DNA of 64,000 nt from Formosa undariae (GCF_042427615.1 NZ_JBHMEZ010000003.1:558001-622000), one strand, 5' to 3'. Positions 8,974 through 18,855 are shown, numbered from the stretch's first letter. Notes: generated from the sequence alone by a model not told the origin. Translations and numbers: made by a program.

Positions 8974-9990
8974 ATGACAACAGCAGAAATCACCCAAATA
9001 AAAGTACTTTTAAGTACACCAAAAAAAATAATTATTGTTCCTCATAAAAATCCAGATGGAGATGCTATGGGGTCTACCTTAGCATTATATCATTATTTAA
9101 AATCGGCTAATCACGATGCCATTGTTATGGCTCCAAATGATTATCCGCACTTTTTAAAATGGTTACCAGGAGATGAAACCGTCTTAAAACATGATGCAGA
9201 AACAGATCGTTGTAATGCTTTATTACAGGATGCAGATATTATATTTACATTAGATTTTAATGCATTACACCGTGTCGGGCACATGGGAGATTGTATTGGT
9301 GAAAGTCAAGCTATTAAAATCATGATCGACCACCACCAACAACCAGACGATTATGCAAAATTTGTATTTTCTGATGTTACTATGAGTTCTACCTGCGAAA
9401 TGGTATACCTTTTTATAAAGATGCTGGGTGATGAAAATTTAGTAACTGCAGATATTGCAACTTGTTTATATACTGGAATTATGACTGATACCGGTTCTTT
9501 TAGATTCTCTTCAACAACAAGTCAGACGCATGAAATTGTAGGAAAACTAATTGCTTGTGGTGCTAATAACTCGGATATTCACAATGCCATTTACGATACC
9601 AATAGTTATGCTAAACTTCAACTTTTAGGTTGCGCTTTAAAAAATTTAAAAGTCATCCCGGAGTTAAGAACGGCATATATTACGCTATCTCAAGACGAAT
9701 TAAACCAATTTGATTTTAAAAAAGGAGATACCGAAGGTTTTGTAAATTACGGTTTATCCTTAGATAATATTATTTTTGCAGCTATTTTTATAGAGCATAA
9801 AAAGGACAATATTATTAAAATATCGTTACGCTCTAAAGGCGATTTTTCCGTAAACGAATTCTCTAGACAATATTTTGAAGGCGGTGGACATACCAATGCT
9901 GCAGGCGGAAAAAGTGATCTAAGTTTAACTGAAACCGTTGAAAAATTTATTACTATATTACCAGACCATAAAAAGGAACTAATTTCATGA
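8974..9990 (+). CDS. DHH family phosphoesterase (NrnA-like)
   Basis: Cytoplasmic DHH-DHHA1 phosphoesterase of 338 residues, the type that degrades nanoRNA or dephosphorylates pAp. Metal-binding motifs are intact: NPDGDAMGST (about residues 26-35), the DHH motif MIDHHQQ, and the C-terminal DHHA1 glycine motif GGGHTNAAGG. Its stop overlaps the gldI start by 4 bases. A TATCTTCG -7-like element sits at 8960-8967, only 6 bases from the ATG, so the mRNA could be nearly leaderless. Choosing between NrnA and pAp phosphatase is not possible by eye. Confidence 0.9.
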   Translation: MTTAEITQIKVLLSTPKKIIIVPHKNPDGDAMGSTLALYHYLKSANHDAIVMAPNDYPHFLKWLPGDETVLKHDAETDRCNALLQDADIIFTLDFNALHRVGHMGDCIGESQAIKIMIDHHQQPDDYAKFVFSDVTMSSTCEMVYLFIKMLGDENLVTADIATCLYTGIMTDTGSFRFSSTTSQTHEIVGKLIACGANNSDIHNAIYDTNSYAKLQLLGCALKNLKVIPELRTAYITLSQDELNQFDFKKGDTEGFVNYGLSLDNIIFAAIFIEHKKDNIIKISLRSKGDFSVNEFSRQYFEGGGHTNAAGGKSDLSLTETVEKFITILPDHKKELIS

Positions 9991-10526
9991 AAAAAATCGG
10001 ATTGTGTTGCTTGGTAATTTTAAGTATACTAAGCTGTAAATCTCCAGAAGCAAGACGACCAATTTCTGTAAAAAGTGGGACGTTTGTAACGGAATCTGTA
10101 GAACGAAATATTAAATTATACGAAAACGAAAAAACACGTTTCCAAGATATTATGGATGCCAATCCGGACCAGACGTATTTAACATCTCAAAATGGATTTT
10201 GGTACACCTATAATACTAAAGTAGAAGCCGATTCTTTACCGAATCCAAGCTTTGGGGATCTAGTAAAATTCGATTATAACGTTAAAACTATAAATGGAGA
10301 ATTAGTATATTCATTTTCAGAAACTAAGCCCGACAGCTACCTCGTTGATAAACAAGAGTTATTTACAGGTTTACGAGAAGGACTAAAATTAATGAAAGCT
10401 GGAGAAACGGCAACATTCTTGTTTCCTTCGGCAACTGCTTATGGCTATTATGGCGACCAAAATAAAATAAACACAAATACACCACTTATTTGTAAAGTAA
10501 CAATTCATTCAATAACCGAAAATTAA
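9987..10526 (+). CDS. gldI: Gliding-associated FKBP-type peptidyl-prolyl isomerase lipoprotein
   Basis: Lipoprotein of 179 residues with a signal peptide ending in a LSILSC lipobox and a C-terminal FKBP domain (GDLVKFDY, FTGLREGLKLMKAGETATFLFPSATAYGYYG cut here into its blocks at about residues 90-160). GldI is an accessory lipoprotein needed for flavobacterial gliding and T9SS assembly, probably as a periplasmic folding catalyst. The start overlaps the DHH gene and the next gene is a second peptidyl-prolyl isomerase. Confidence 0.88.
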   Translation: MKKIGLCCLVILSILSCKSPEARRPISVKSGTFVTESVERNIKLYENEKTRFQDIMDANPDQTYLTSQNGFWYTYNTKVEADSLPNPSFGDLVKFDYNVKTINGELVYSFSETKPDSYLVDKQELFTGLREGLKLMKAGETATFLFPSATAYGYYGDQNKINTNTPLICKVTIHSITEN

Positions 10527-10556
10527 TTTCACACAATGACATTATTAAAACAATCA

Positions 10557-11669
10557 ATGAAACTTTTTTTACTTGCCCTTTTGGTAAGTTTTACAGCATG
10601 CGATAATAAATACCCAGATTTAGAAGATGGGATGTATGCAGAAATTAACACTAACAAAGGAACCATGGTTGCTAACCTTGAGTTCGAAAAAACGCCAGTT
10701 ACTGTAGCTAATTTTGTGTCTCTTGCAGAGGGAACAAATACTAAAGTAGACAGTGCTTTTGCTGGAAAAAGATATTACGACGGCCTTACTTTTCACCGTA
10801 TAATCGATGGATTTATGATTCAAGGAGGTGATCCTACAGGAATGGGAAGTGGAGGTCCTGGTTACAGATTCGCAGACGAATTTAATGATAGTTTAAGACA
10901 CAACAAACCAGGTATTTTATCTATGGCAAATGCCGGACCTGGCACTAATGGGAGTCAGTTTTTTATCACAGATCTTGCTACACCTAATTTAGATAATAGA
11001 CATACTGTTTTTGGTGAATTGGTTTTAGGACAAGACGTTCAGGATTCTATTTCTAGTGTAGAAGTGGGTCCAGGCGACAAACCTGTAGAGGATGTAGTAA
11101 TTACATCTGTAAACATTATTAGAAAAGGTTCTGCTGCCAAAAAATTCGATTCTAATGCAGTATTCTTAAATAGTTTTGCTGAAATTGAACGTAGAAAAGA
11201 GGAGGCTTTGGCTAATTTAGAACGAGAAAAAGAAGACTTTATTAAGGAAAATGAGTCTTTAAAAGGTGAAGTAAAAAAATTAGAAACAGGTGTTGTTATG
11301 ATTTATACTGAGCGTGGAGAAGGAAACGTTACACCAACGAGTTCAGATCGTGTACTTATAAACTATGCTGGTTATTTTGAAAACGGTGAGTTATTTGATA
11401 CTTCTATGCCAGAAATTGCTAAGAAATACGAAAAATACGAAGAACAACGTGATGCTCAAGGTGGTTACAAACCTTTCCCTATGATATATAGTGAACGTGC
11501 TGGATTAGTTCCTGGTTTTAGAGAAGCTATGTTAAACATGAATTTAGGAGATAAAGCTCGCGTATTTATTCCTTCTTACTTAGCATACGGAGAAAGAGGT
11601 GCACCTCCGGTAATTGCACCAAACACAAACTTAATTTTCGATCTAGAAATTGTAGGTTTAGCTGAATAA
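10557..11669 (+). CDS. Cyclophilin-FKBP fusion peptidyl-prolyl isomerase lipoprotein
   Basis: Envelope folding catalyst joining two unrelated isomerase folds. A lipoprotein signal (lipobox SFTAC) precedes a cyclophilin domain with FHRIIDGFMIQGGD and GTNGSQFFITD (about residues 75-140 of the long form). A charged coiled linker of about 50 residues (EIERRKEEALANLERE) follows, then a C-terminal FKBP domain with VPGFREAMLNM and AYGERGAPPVIAPNT. I prefer ATG 10557 (MKLFLL) over ATG 10536 because it puts the signal peptide at the N-terminus. It lies 30 bases after gldI. Confidence 0.92.
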   Translation: MKLFLLALLVSFTACDNKYPDLEDGMYAEINTNKGTMVANLEFEKTPVTVANFVSLAEGTNTKVDSAFAGKRYYDGLTFHRIIDGFMIQGGDPTGMGSGGPGYRFADEFNDSLRHNKPGILSMANAGPGTNGSQFFITDLATPNLDNRHTVFGELVLGQDVQDSISSVEVGPGDKPVEDVVITSVNIIRKGSAAKKFDSNAVFLNSFAEIERRKEEALANLEREKEDFIKENESLKGEVKKLETGVVMIYTERGEGNVTPTSSDRVLINYAGYFENGELFDTSMPEIAKKYEKYEEQRDAQGGYKPFPMIYSERAGLVPGFREAMLNMNLGDKARVFIPSYLAYGERGAPPVIAPNTNLIFDLEIVGLAE

Positions 11670-11690
11670 CAGTTCACTTTAACACATAAT

Positions 11691-11719
11691 AAAGCCGCTA
11701 ATTATAGCGGCTTTTTTTA
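11691..11719. terminator. Bidirectional terminator
   Basis: AAAGCCGCTA, loop, TAGCGGCTTT with T runs on both strands, between the convergent isomerase and pepD genes. Confidence 0.85.
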
Positions 11720-11732
11720 TATATAATCTTAT

Positions 11733-13193
11733 CTATTTTTTAGGAATCTCTTTTAAAATTTCAAGAACAAATTTCCAATATTTCTGAACTGAAGAAATAC
11801 TAGCACGTTCGTCTGGAGAATGCGCTCCTTTAATGGTAGGTCCAAAACTAATCATTTCCATATCTGGATAATTAGTACCAATAATTCCACATTCTAATCC
11901 TGCGTGACAAGCAGCAACATGCGCTTTTTCACCGTACATTTTCTGGTAAGTCGCATCTAACACTTTTAAAATAGACGAATCCATATTTGGTGCCCATCCT
12001 GGATAATCTCCAGTACACTCCACTTCACACCCCGTTAATTCGAAAGCAGAACGTAATGTGTTTGCTAAATCCCATTTAGAACTATCTACCGAAGAACGCG
12101 TTAAACAGCCTACTTTAATATGTCCGTCTTTTACAAGTACGCGAGCAATATTATTAGACGTTTCAACCAATTCCGGAATATCTGCACTCATACGAAACAC
12201 ACCATTGTGTGCTGCATATAACGCTCTTGATAATCCTTCTTGTACACCTAAATCCATAATCGTTTCAGGTAATTCAACAGCTTCAACAGTTACCAATAAA
12301 TCTGGTTCCATTGTTTTTAATTCCTCTTGGATTGTAGCACCCTGAAGTTTCATTTCTAACTCGAAAGCCGCTTGGTGAATCGCATCTACAGCGACAATAG
12401 CAAAACTTTCACGCGGGATAGCGTTACGTAAACTTCCACCGTCAATTTCAGAAATACGTAATCCGAAATTTTCAAAACCATCAAATAATAAGCGGTTTAA
12501 AATCTTATTCGAATTTCCTAAACCTTCATGAATTTGCATCCCTGAATGTCCCCCTTGTAAGCCGTTAACTGTAATTTTATATCCTAATTTAAATTCAGGA
12601 GTTTCTTCTACTTCATACGTTCTAGTTGCAGTAACATCGATTCCTCCGGCACAACCTACTCCAATTTCATCATCTTCTTCAGTATCTAAATTTAAAAGAA
12701 TGTTTCCTTCCAAAACACCTCCTTTTAAACCTTGTGCACCTGTCATTCCGGTTTCTTCATCTATAGTAAATAACGCTTCAAGTGGCGGATGCGCAATCTC
12801 GTTACTTTCAAGAATAGCCATAATTGTAGCCACTCCTAAACCATTATCTGCTCCTAAAGTTGTACCATTTGCACGAACCCAATCTCCGTCTACTAACATC
12901 TCTATACCTTGAGTGGCAAAATCGAAAACCGTATCGTTATTTTTTTGATGAACCATATCTAAATGCGATTGCATTACAATAGGTGCTCTGTCTTCCATAC
13001 CGGCACTTGCTGGCTTCTTAATAATTACATTTCCAACTTCATCTTCAATAGTTTCCAATCCTAAAGACGACCCAAAATCTTTCATAAAGGCAATCACTTG
13101 CTCTTCTTTTTTCGACGCTCTTGGTACAGCATTTAAATCTGCAAATTTGTTCCAAAGGGCTTTTGGTTCTAGCGCTCTTATTTCTGAATTCAT
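11733..13193 (-). CDS. pepD: Aminoacyl-histidine dipeptidase (M20)
   Basis: Cytosolic Zn-dependent dipeptidase (Xaa-His dipeptidase, carnosinase type) of 486 residues, full length. Metal ligands are seen in QSHLDMVHQKN (about residues 89-99), ADNGLGVA and the catalytic EE of TIDEETGMTGAQG. The lid dimerisation domain is present (GLQGGHSGMQIHEG), and the C-terminal ligand His is in GPTIKGAHSPDE. It is monocistronic, with a bidirectional terminator behind it. Confidence 0.95.
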   Translation of the reverse strand: MNSEIRALEPKALWNKFADLNAVPRASKKEEQVIAFMKDFGSSLGLETIEDEVGNVIIKKPASAGMEDRAPIVMQSHLDMVHQKNNDTVFDFATQGIEMLVDGDWVRANGTTLGADNGLGVATIMAILESNEIAHPPLEALFTIDEETGMTGAQGLKGGVLEGNILLNLDTEEDDEIGVGCAGGIDVTATRTYEVEETPEFKLGYKITVNGLQGGHSGMQIHEGLGNSNKILNRLLFDGFENFGLRISEIDGGSLRNAIPRESFAIVAVDAIHQAAFELEMKLQGATIQEELKTMEPDLLVTVEAVELPETIMDLGVQEGLSRALYAAHNGVFRMSADIPELVETSNNIARVLVKDGHIKVGCLTRSSVDSSKWDLANTLRSAFELTGCEVECTGDYPGWAPNMDSSILKVLDATYQKMYGEKAHVAACHAGLECGIIGTNYPDMEMISFGPTIKGAHSPDERASISSVQKYWKFVLEILKEIPKK

Positions 13194-13256
13194 AATTTCG
13201 TTTTATAATGTTACACAAAGGTACATATTAGCGCTCACCTATTACAAACATTTACT

Positions 13257-13264
13257 TATTTTTG
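13257..13264 (+). promoter_or_regulatory. -7 element TATTTTTG
   Basis: Exact TAnnTTTG match ending 4 bases before ATG 13269, so transcription would begin at or near the start codon (leaderless). No clear -33 box. Confidence 0.45.
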
Positions 13265-13268
13265 AAGC

Positions 13269-14327
13269 ATGTATAAAAACCCAAAAACATATCTAGCATT
13301 TTCTTTGCTTCCAGTATATTTTCTAGTAAAATTCTTATCGAATTACCCTGAAATCATAGAACATTATTATAGTAATGGGATCTATCCTATAATTTCTAAA
13401 ACATTACGTTACGGCTTGGGCTGGATTCCGTTTTCATTTGGAGATTTAGTCTACGCATTTGGAATTATTTATATGGTAAGGTGGCTAATTGTAAATAGAA
13501 AAGGATTTTTTAGAAATACCCAAGAATGGCTTATCGATATCCTATCGACCGTGACCTTATTATATTTTGCATTTCATCTATTCTGGGGTATGAATTACTA
13601 CAGATTACCGCTGCATCAGAATTTAAATTTAAAGGCCGATTATACAACAGAGCAACTTATTTCTGTAACTCAGGAATTAATAAAAAAAACCAATGCCCTA
13701 CAGCTAGAAATCACTAAGAATGATACCATAAAAGTTGAAATGCCTTACAGTAAATCGGAAATTATGAAGCGTTCGGAATCTGGATACAAAAATCTAGAAG
13801 CACAATATCCACATTTAGCATATCAGCCTCGAAGTATTAAAAAGTCCTTGTTTAGTGTCCCTCTTACCTATATGGGATTTAGCGGATATTTGAATCCGTT
13901 GACCAATGAAGCACAAGTAGATTATTTAATTCCGAGCTATAAATTCCCAACAACTTCTGCTCATGAAATGGCACATCAATTGGGTTATGCTGCCGAAAAT
14001 GAAGCTAATTTCATAGGGTGCTTAGCAACAATAAACAACGATGATATTTATATGAAATACTCCGGATACGCATTCGGATTACGCCACTGTTTAAATGAAA
14101 TTTACCGTCGCGACCCTGCTCAATATGAAATTTTAGTAGACACAGTAAATAAGGGTACTTTAAAGAATTACGACGAAACACGTGTCTTTTGGGAAAGCTA
14201 TCAAAATCCTTTAGAACCCCTTTTTAAGATGACCTATAACTCTTATTTAGAAGCTAATAATCAGCAAGGTGGTATGGAAAGTTATAGTTATATCGTGGCC
14301 CTTTTGGTTAATTATTTTAATAAATAA
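13269..14327 (+). CDS. DUF3810 family membrane metallopeptidase-like protein
   Basis: Membrane protein of 352 residues with three hydrophobic segments in the first about 110 residues. A soluble domain follows, carrying a zincin-like SAHEMAHQLGYAAENEANF motif (HExxH, with the downstream Glu), which fits DUF3810. The physiological substrate is unknown. The motif strongly suggests zinc peptidase activity, but this is inference. The gene is monocistronic with a perfect hairpin after it. Confidence 0.87.
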   Translation: MYKNPKTYLAFSLLPVYFLVKFLSNYPEIIEHYYSNGIYPIISKTLRYGLGWIPFSFGDLVYAFGIIYMVRWLIVNRKGFFRNTQEWLIDILSTVTLLYFAFHLFWGMNYYRLPLHQNLNLKADYTTEQLISVTQELIKKTNALQLEITKNDTIKVEMPYSKSEIMKRSESGYKNLEAQYPHLAYQPRSIKKSLFSVPLTYMGFSGYLNPLTNEAQVDYLIPSYKFPTTSAHEMAHQLGYAAENEANFIGCLATINNDDIYMKYSGYAFGLRHCLNEIYRRDPAQYEILVDTVNKGTLKNYDETRVFWESYQNPLEPLFKMTYNSYLEANNQQGGMESYSYIVALLVNYFNK

Positions 14328-14342
14328 AACGGTATAACACAA

Positions 14343-14384
14343 AAAATGTTAACAGCGGTATATGAAGTACGCTGTTAACATTTT
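14343..14384. terminator. Bidirectional terminator, 15-bp perfect stem
   Basis: Bases 14343-14357 pair perfectly with 14370-14384 around a 12-base loop, with A/T runs on both sides. It lies between two convergent genes. Confidence 0.8.
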
Positions 14385-14436
14385 AAATCTATAGTTTTCT
14401 AAAGGCTCTAAATGACTCTAGAAATTTATAAGTAAA

Positions 14437-15240
14437 TTATTCTACAATTTCAGCACCTTCAGGAGCCTCATAAAACGAAGCATCTTGCTTGTCTTTAGAT
14501 AGTTTTATATCAGAAAACTTCACTTCATTTCTCACTTCTACAGGTTGGCCTTCAACCACTTTATACCATTGTATCGCTTTTGGCAATTTCACGCCATTTA
14601 CGTCTTCCCAATCTCCATATTTTATATAACTGAACTTTTTACTTTTCTCCTTAGCAAAAAAGGTCATGGTATATGCTAACCAAGCCATTTCATTTGTCTT
14701 GGCGTCATAATATAAAATGTATTCATCATCTGGCGACTCGCCTACTCCTGCTCCGTAAGAAATTTGAATTCCAGGATATTCTACACCTTCAAAAAGTAAT
14801 GGTTCCGCGTCACTGTATGTAATTCCATCATCCGATAAAACAAAAGGCATCGCATAGAAATAGAACATTAAATTATAATAAAATTTAGGCTTCCCTCTGT
14901 AAGCTGTGGTATCTTTAGAGTGCAACCACACGTCTTTCCCATTAAAACCTAAAGTGTGGTTTGGCATATCAATATGTGCTTTTCTACGTTTTAAATCAGT
15001 AGTTGTAACTTCAGGTCCTGTTGGTTTTTCCATGGTAAATGCTAAAGTTTGCATAGCATTCCAAGTGGCTATACCACCATGTGCTTCAAACACTTTTGCG
15101 ATGCTCTCAGGATAGCTTTTGGCTACTGCTTTTTGAGTTGCGACATCTTCTACAGGCAGCTGTTCTGTCGTTTTCTTTTCTGATGATTGTTTACATGATG
15201 CAAACGCAACAAGTAATAAAAGTAGTAAAGTATTTTTCAT
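14437..15240 (-). CDS. DUF6503-like lipoprotein
   Basis: Exported lipoprotein of 267 residues with a clear signal and lipobox (LLVAFASC). After a charged linker the body is beta-rich (HGGIATWNAMQTLAF, NHTLGFNGKDVWLHS, YILYYDAKTNEMAWL), resembling LolA/LppX-type half-barrels and matching what I recall of DUF6503 proteins. No function is assigned. It stands alone between a bidirectional terminator and the divergent methyltransferase gene. Confidence 0.7.
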   Translation of the reverse strand: MKNTLLLLLLVAFASCKQSSEKKTTEQLPVEDVATQKAVAKSYPESIAKVFEAHGGIATWNAMQTLAFTMEKPTGPEVTTTDLKRRKAHIDMPNHTLGFNGKDVWLHSKDTTAYRGKPKFYYNLMFYFYAMPFVLSDDGITYSDAEPLLFEGVEYPGIQISYGAGVGESPDDEYILYYDAKTNEMAWLAYTMTFFAKEKSKKFSYIKYGDWEDVNGVKLPKAIQWYKVVEGQPVEVRNEVKFSDIKLSKDKQDASFYEAPEGAEIVE

Positions 15241-15303
15241 GTGTTTTATAATGATTTATGGTCTTTGACGAATTGAAAAGGTATTAATTACAGCTAAAAC
15301 AAT

Positions 15304-15311
15304 TACTTTTG
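15304..15311 (+). promoter_or_regulatory. -7 element TACTTTTG
   Basis: Exact TAnnTTTG match 13 bases before ATG 15325. No convincing -33 element at the expected spacing. Confidence 0.5.
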
Positions 15312-15324
15312 TTTTTTTTAGGTT

Positions 15325-16119
15325 ATGAAAGAAATTACAAGCACTCAAAATAGTTACATCAAGCAGTTGGTTCAATTAAAAGAAAAGTCTCGAGACCGCA
15401 AGAAATCAGGAATGTTCTTAATTGAAGGTCAGCGTGAAATTTCACTTGCATTAAAAGGTCAGTACACCATAGACACCCTTTTATATTGTAACGATTATAT
15501 TGAAAATATTCAAATTGAATCCTTAACATCGACGGACACCGAGATTATTGAAGTCTCTAAAGATGTCTACCAAAAATTAGCCTATCGCGATACCACTGAA
15601 GGTGTACTTGCTGTAGCAAAAACAAAAACTTTAGAATTATCTGATTTGACTTTCGATAAACCAAATCCCTTAATTTTAATTGCTGAAGCTCCAGAAAAAC
15701 CAGGAAACATAGGTGCTTTACTAAGAACTGCCGATGCTGCAAACGTTGATGCTTTTATTATTGCTAACCCTAAAACGGATTTGTACAATCCTAATATTAT
15801 CCGTTCTAGTGTAGGTTGTGTATTTACAAATCAGGTTGCTTCTGGAACAACAGACGATATTATTTCGTTTTTAAAATCGAAAGGCATCCATATATTTTGT
15901 GCTGCATTACAAGCTTCAAAACCGTATCACACCCAAGATTTCACAACGGCTACAGCTTTAGTGGTTGGTACTGAAGCTACTGGATTAAGTCAGGAATGGC
16001 GAAATCATGCCACTCAAAACATCATTATTCCAATGCAGGGCGAAATCGATTCTATGAACGTCTCTGTAGCTGCCGGAATCTTAGTTTTCGAAGCTAAGCG
16101 TCAGCGTCAATTTGCTTAA
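15325..16119 (+). CDS. TrmH/SpoU family RNA 2'-O-methyltransferase
   Basis: S-adenosylmethionine-dependent RNA ribose methyltransferase of 264 residues with the SPOUT trefoil-knot fold. The N-terminal substrate-binding domain is followed by motif 1 (KPGNIGALLRTADA, about residues 127-140), motif 2 (VVGTEATGLS) and motif 3 (IPMQGEIDSMNVSVAAGI). The subfamily (23S rRNA or tRNA target) cannot be settled by eye. The M48 peptidase gene follows and is probably cotranscribed. Confidence 0.93.
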   Translation: MKEITSTQNSYIKQLVQLKEKSRDRKKSGMFLIEGQREISLALKGQYTIDTLLYCNDYIENIQIESLTSTDTEIIEVSKDVYQKLAYRDTTEGVLAVAKTKTLELSDLTFDKPNPLILIAEAPEKPGNIGALLRTADAANVDAFIIANPKTDLYNPNIIRSSVGCVFTNQVASGTTDDIISFLKSKGIHIFCAALQASKPYHTQDFTTATALVVGTEATGLSQEWRNHATQNIIIPMQGEIDSMNVSVAAGILVFEAKRQRQFA

Positions 16120-16147
16120 TTTTTCAGTTAAATTCCCATTTCATTTT

Positions 16148-17383
16148 ATGACTTCTACTACGCTTTTCTATATCATAATTGCCATCATTATAATCGATTT
16201 TATAATCGATAAAGTTTTGGATGCATTAAACGCAAAGCATTTTAAGGATGCTTTACCAACGGAATTACAAGATGTTTACGACGACGAAGCGTATAAAAAA
16301 TCACAACGTTATAAGGCGACAAATTATAAGTTCGGATTATTAACATCTACATTTTCCATCGTTCTAACTTTATCCTTTTTGTTTTTGGATGGCTTTGAAT
16401 ACGTAGATAATATTGCAAGAAGTTTCAGTGACAATTCTATTGTTATTGCAATTATATTCTTCGGAATAATAATGATGGGAAGCGACATATTAACCACACC
16501 TTTTAATTACTATCAGACTTTTGTGATTGAAGCACAATTCGGGTTTAACAAAACCACTAAGACCACTTTTTTAATCGACAAAATAAAAGGCTGGCTAATG
16601 TTGGCTGTAATTGGCGGTGGAATTTTAGCTCTTATTATCTGGTTTTACGATATAGCAGGCGAACAGTTCTGGCTTTATGCCTGGGCATTAATTGCCGTAT
16701 TTAGCCTACTAATGAATATGTTTTATGCTAAATTAATTGTGCCTCTTTTTAATAAACAAACACCTTTAGAAAACGGGAGTTTAAGAGATAAAATCTCTAC
16801 ATATGCAAAAACCGTAGGTTTTAAATTAGATAACATTTTTGTGATTGATGGCTCTAAGCGAAGTACAAAAGCAAATGCCTATTTCTCGGGATTTGGGAGT
16901 GAGAAACGCGTGACATTATACGATACCTTAATTAAGGATTTAAGCGAAAATGAAATTGTAGCGGTACTAGCTCATGAAGTTGGACATTATAAAAAGAAAC
17001 ATATTATTTTTAATCTTGTAGCTTCTATTTTACTAACAGGAGTAACACTTTTTGTGTTATCGCTATTCATTTCAAACCCTTTATTATCGAATGCTATTGG
17101 AGTTGAAATTCCGAGTTTCCATGTCGGTTTAATCGCTTTTGGGTTACTTTATAGTCCGATAAGTGAATTGACAAGTTTAGTGATGAATCTCTTCTCTAGA
17201 ACGTTTGAATATCAAGCAGACGATTATGCAAAAAACACGTATAATCCAACCGACTTAATATCGTCTCTTAAGAAATTATCAAAAACAAGTTTAAGTAATT
17301 TAACACCACATCCGGCGTACGTATTTATGCATTATTCGCATCCTACATTATTCAGTAGAATTCAGAATTTAAAGCGTAAATAG
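16148..17383 (+). CDS. M48 family metallopeptidase (CAAX protease type)
   Basis: Ste24-like inner-membrane zinc protease. I start at ATG 16148 (MTSTTLFYIIIAII), which places the first helix at the N-terminus; an earlier ATG at 16112 overlaps the methyltransferase gene. This gives 411 residues with about seven hydrophobic segments. The catalytic HEVGH is in LAHEVGHYKKKH, with the third ligand in FEYQADDYA. The family performs CAAX cleavage in eukaryotes and membrane-protein quality control in bacteria. Confidence 0.92.
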   Translation: MTSTTLFYIIIAIIIIDFIIDKVLDALNAKHFKDALPTELQDVYDDEAYKKSQRYKATNYKFGLLTSTFSIVLTLSFLFLDGFEYVDNIARSFSDNSIVIAIIFFGIIMMGSDILTTPFNYYQTFVIEAQFGFNKTTKTTFLIDKIKGWLMLAVIGGGILALIIWFYDIAGEQFWLYAWALIAVFSLLMNMFYAKLIVPLFNKQTPLENGSLRDKISTYAKTVGFKLDNIFVIDGSKRSTKANAYFSGFGSEKRVTLYDTLIKDLSENEIVAVLAHEVGHYKKKHIIFNLVASILLTGVTLFVLSLFISNPLLSNAIGVEIPSFHVGLIAFGLLYSPISELTSLVMNLFSRTFEYQADDYAKNTYNPTDLISSLKKLSKTSLSNLTPHPAYVFMHYSHPTLFSRIQNLKRK

Positions 17384-17394
17384 ATTCCTTAAGT

Positions 17395-18852
17395 TTACAA
17401 TAAAGGCGATAATAAACGCGCTATTTTTTCTGACAGTTCATGATACCAAGACCGTTCCATCCAACGTTCTAAATCAATTTCATCGGCATCATTTAAATCG
17501 TTATAAAAGGCATCTTTAAGTTGCTTATTTATATCTCTATCGTATACAATGGCGTTCACTTCGAAATTTAAATCGAAACTACGCATATCCATATTTGCAG
17601 ATCCTACAATGGCTATTTCATTATCTATTGTCGTTGTTTTGGAATGTATAAAGCCTTTTGTATAGCGATATATTTGTACCCCTGACTCCAGTAATTCTGT
17701 ATAATAAGAGCTCGCTGCAGCATTTACAATTCTAGAATCGGAAACACGAGGCACCAATAATTTTACCTTCACCCCACTCATTGCAGCAATACATAAGGCA
17801 TCCATAATACTTTCGTTAGGCACAAAATAAGGTGTCGTAATAAGTATTTCTTCTTGTGCTAAACTAATCGCTTGTAACAACGAATATAAAATTGTTGGCG
17901 AAGGAGAATCGGGTCCGCTAGCTGCAATTTGAACGGCAACATTACTTGTCGTTTTAAAAGTATCTAAATTAGGAAAAAAATGATCTTCGGGCTCTAGCTC
18001 ACAATCTGCACAAAAATTCCAATCGCATAAAAACAGGTATTGAAGGTACCAAACTGCAGGCCCTTGAATTTTTAAATGCGTATCTCTCCAAAAAGGGAAT
18101 ATACTCGTCTTAATATCATTTGTATACCTATCACTCACATTTATACCGCCTACAAACCCAACACGACCATCGATAACAATAATTTTTCTATGGTTTCGAT
18201 AATTCATGCGGTTCGCTAAATAAATCAGTTTAATTTTATAAAACGGATACGCTTCTATACCAGCTTCTCGCAAGCGATACACCAAACTTTTACGAATTGA
18301 ACTACTTCCATAATCATCGTACATAAATTTTACTTGTACACCTTCCTTAGCTTTTTTAATTAGAAGTGCTTCAATTTTACGACCAATAATGTCTTCCGTA
18401 AACACATAATACTCAATATGAATATGGTGCTTTGCGGCTTCTAGAGCTTTAAAAACTTCAGGAAATTTTTGTTCTCCATTAATTAATAAATCAACTTCAT
18501 TTTTATTAGTTAACGGACTAGAAATATCCTTAAACAGCAAACGGATTAACTTTTTATTAGACTCTAAAAGCGCTCCTTTATTTTTTATAATTTGTTTTGC
18601 ATAATGCTGCAATTGAATTTCTAACTTTTCTTCAAATTGAATATTTATAAAAAGTTTTTTACTGTATATTTTTCTATTTCTATAATTTACTCCAAATGAA
18701 AAGTAAAAAATGATCCCAAAAAATGGAACAAAAATAACTAACAACAAATACGACAGCGTTTTGGAAATGTGATTGGTATCGTAAATAACACGCAAGCACA
18801 CTATGGGAACGATAATCCCATATGTGATTTTTAAAATTAAAGTCCAATCCAT
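17395..18852 (-). CDS. cls: Cardiolipin synthase
   Basis: Membrane phospholipase-D-superfamily enzyme of 485 residues that condenses phosphatidylglycerol to cardiolipin. Two N-terminal helices (about residues 5-25 and 32-52) precede two HKD motifs: HRKIIVIDGRVGFVGG in the first half and HSKTTTIDNEIAIVGSANM in the second. Length and layout match ClsA. It is followed by the convergent M48 gene after 11 bases, and the glycosyltransferase gene lies 3 bases upstream. Confidence 0.94.
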   Translation of the reverse strand: MDWTLILKITYGIIVPIVCLRVIYDTNHISKTLSYLLLVIFVPFFGIIFYFSFGVNYRNRKIYSKKLFINIQFEEKLEIQLQHYAKQIIKNKGALLESNKKLIRLLFKDISSPLTNKNEVDLLINGEQKFPEVFKALEAAKHHIHIEYYVFTEDIIGRKIEALLIKKAKEGVQVKFMYDDYGSSSIRKSLVYRLREAGIEAYPFYKIKLIYLANRMNYRNHRKIIVIDGRVGFVGGINVSDRYTNDIKTSIFPFWRDTHLKIQGPAVWYLQYLFLCDWNFCADCELEPEDHFFPNLDTFKTTSNVAVQIAASGPDSPSPTILYSLLQAISLAQEEILITTPYFVPNESIMDALCIAAMSGVKVKLLVPRVSDSRIVNAAASSYYTELLESGVQIYRYTKGFIHSKTTTIDNEIAIVGSANMDMRSFDLNFEVNAIVYDRDINKQLKDAFYNDLNDADEIDLERWMERSWYHELSEKIARLLSPLL

Positions 18853-18855
18853 ATA

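Noticed and set aside
12058..12345. 95-codon frame opposite pepD
   Set aside because: Antisense shadow within a conserved gene.
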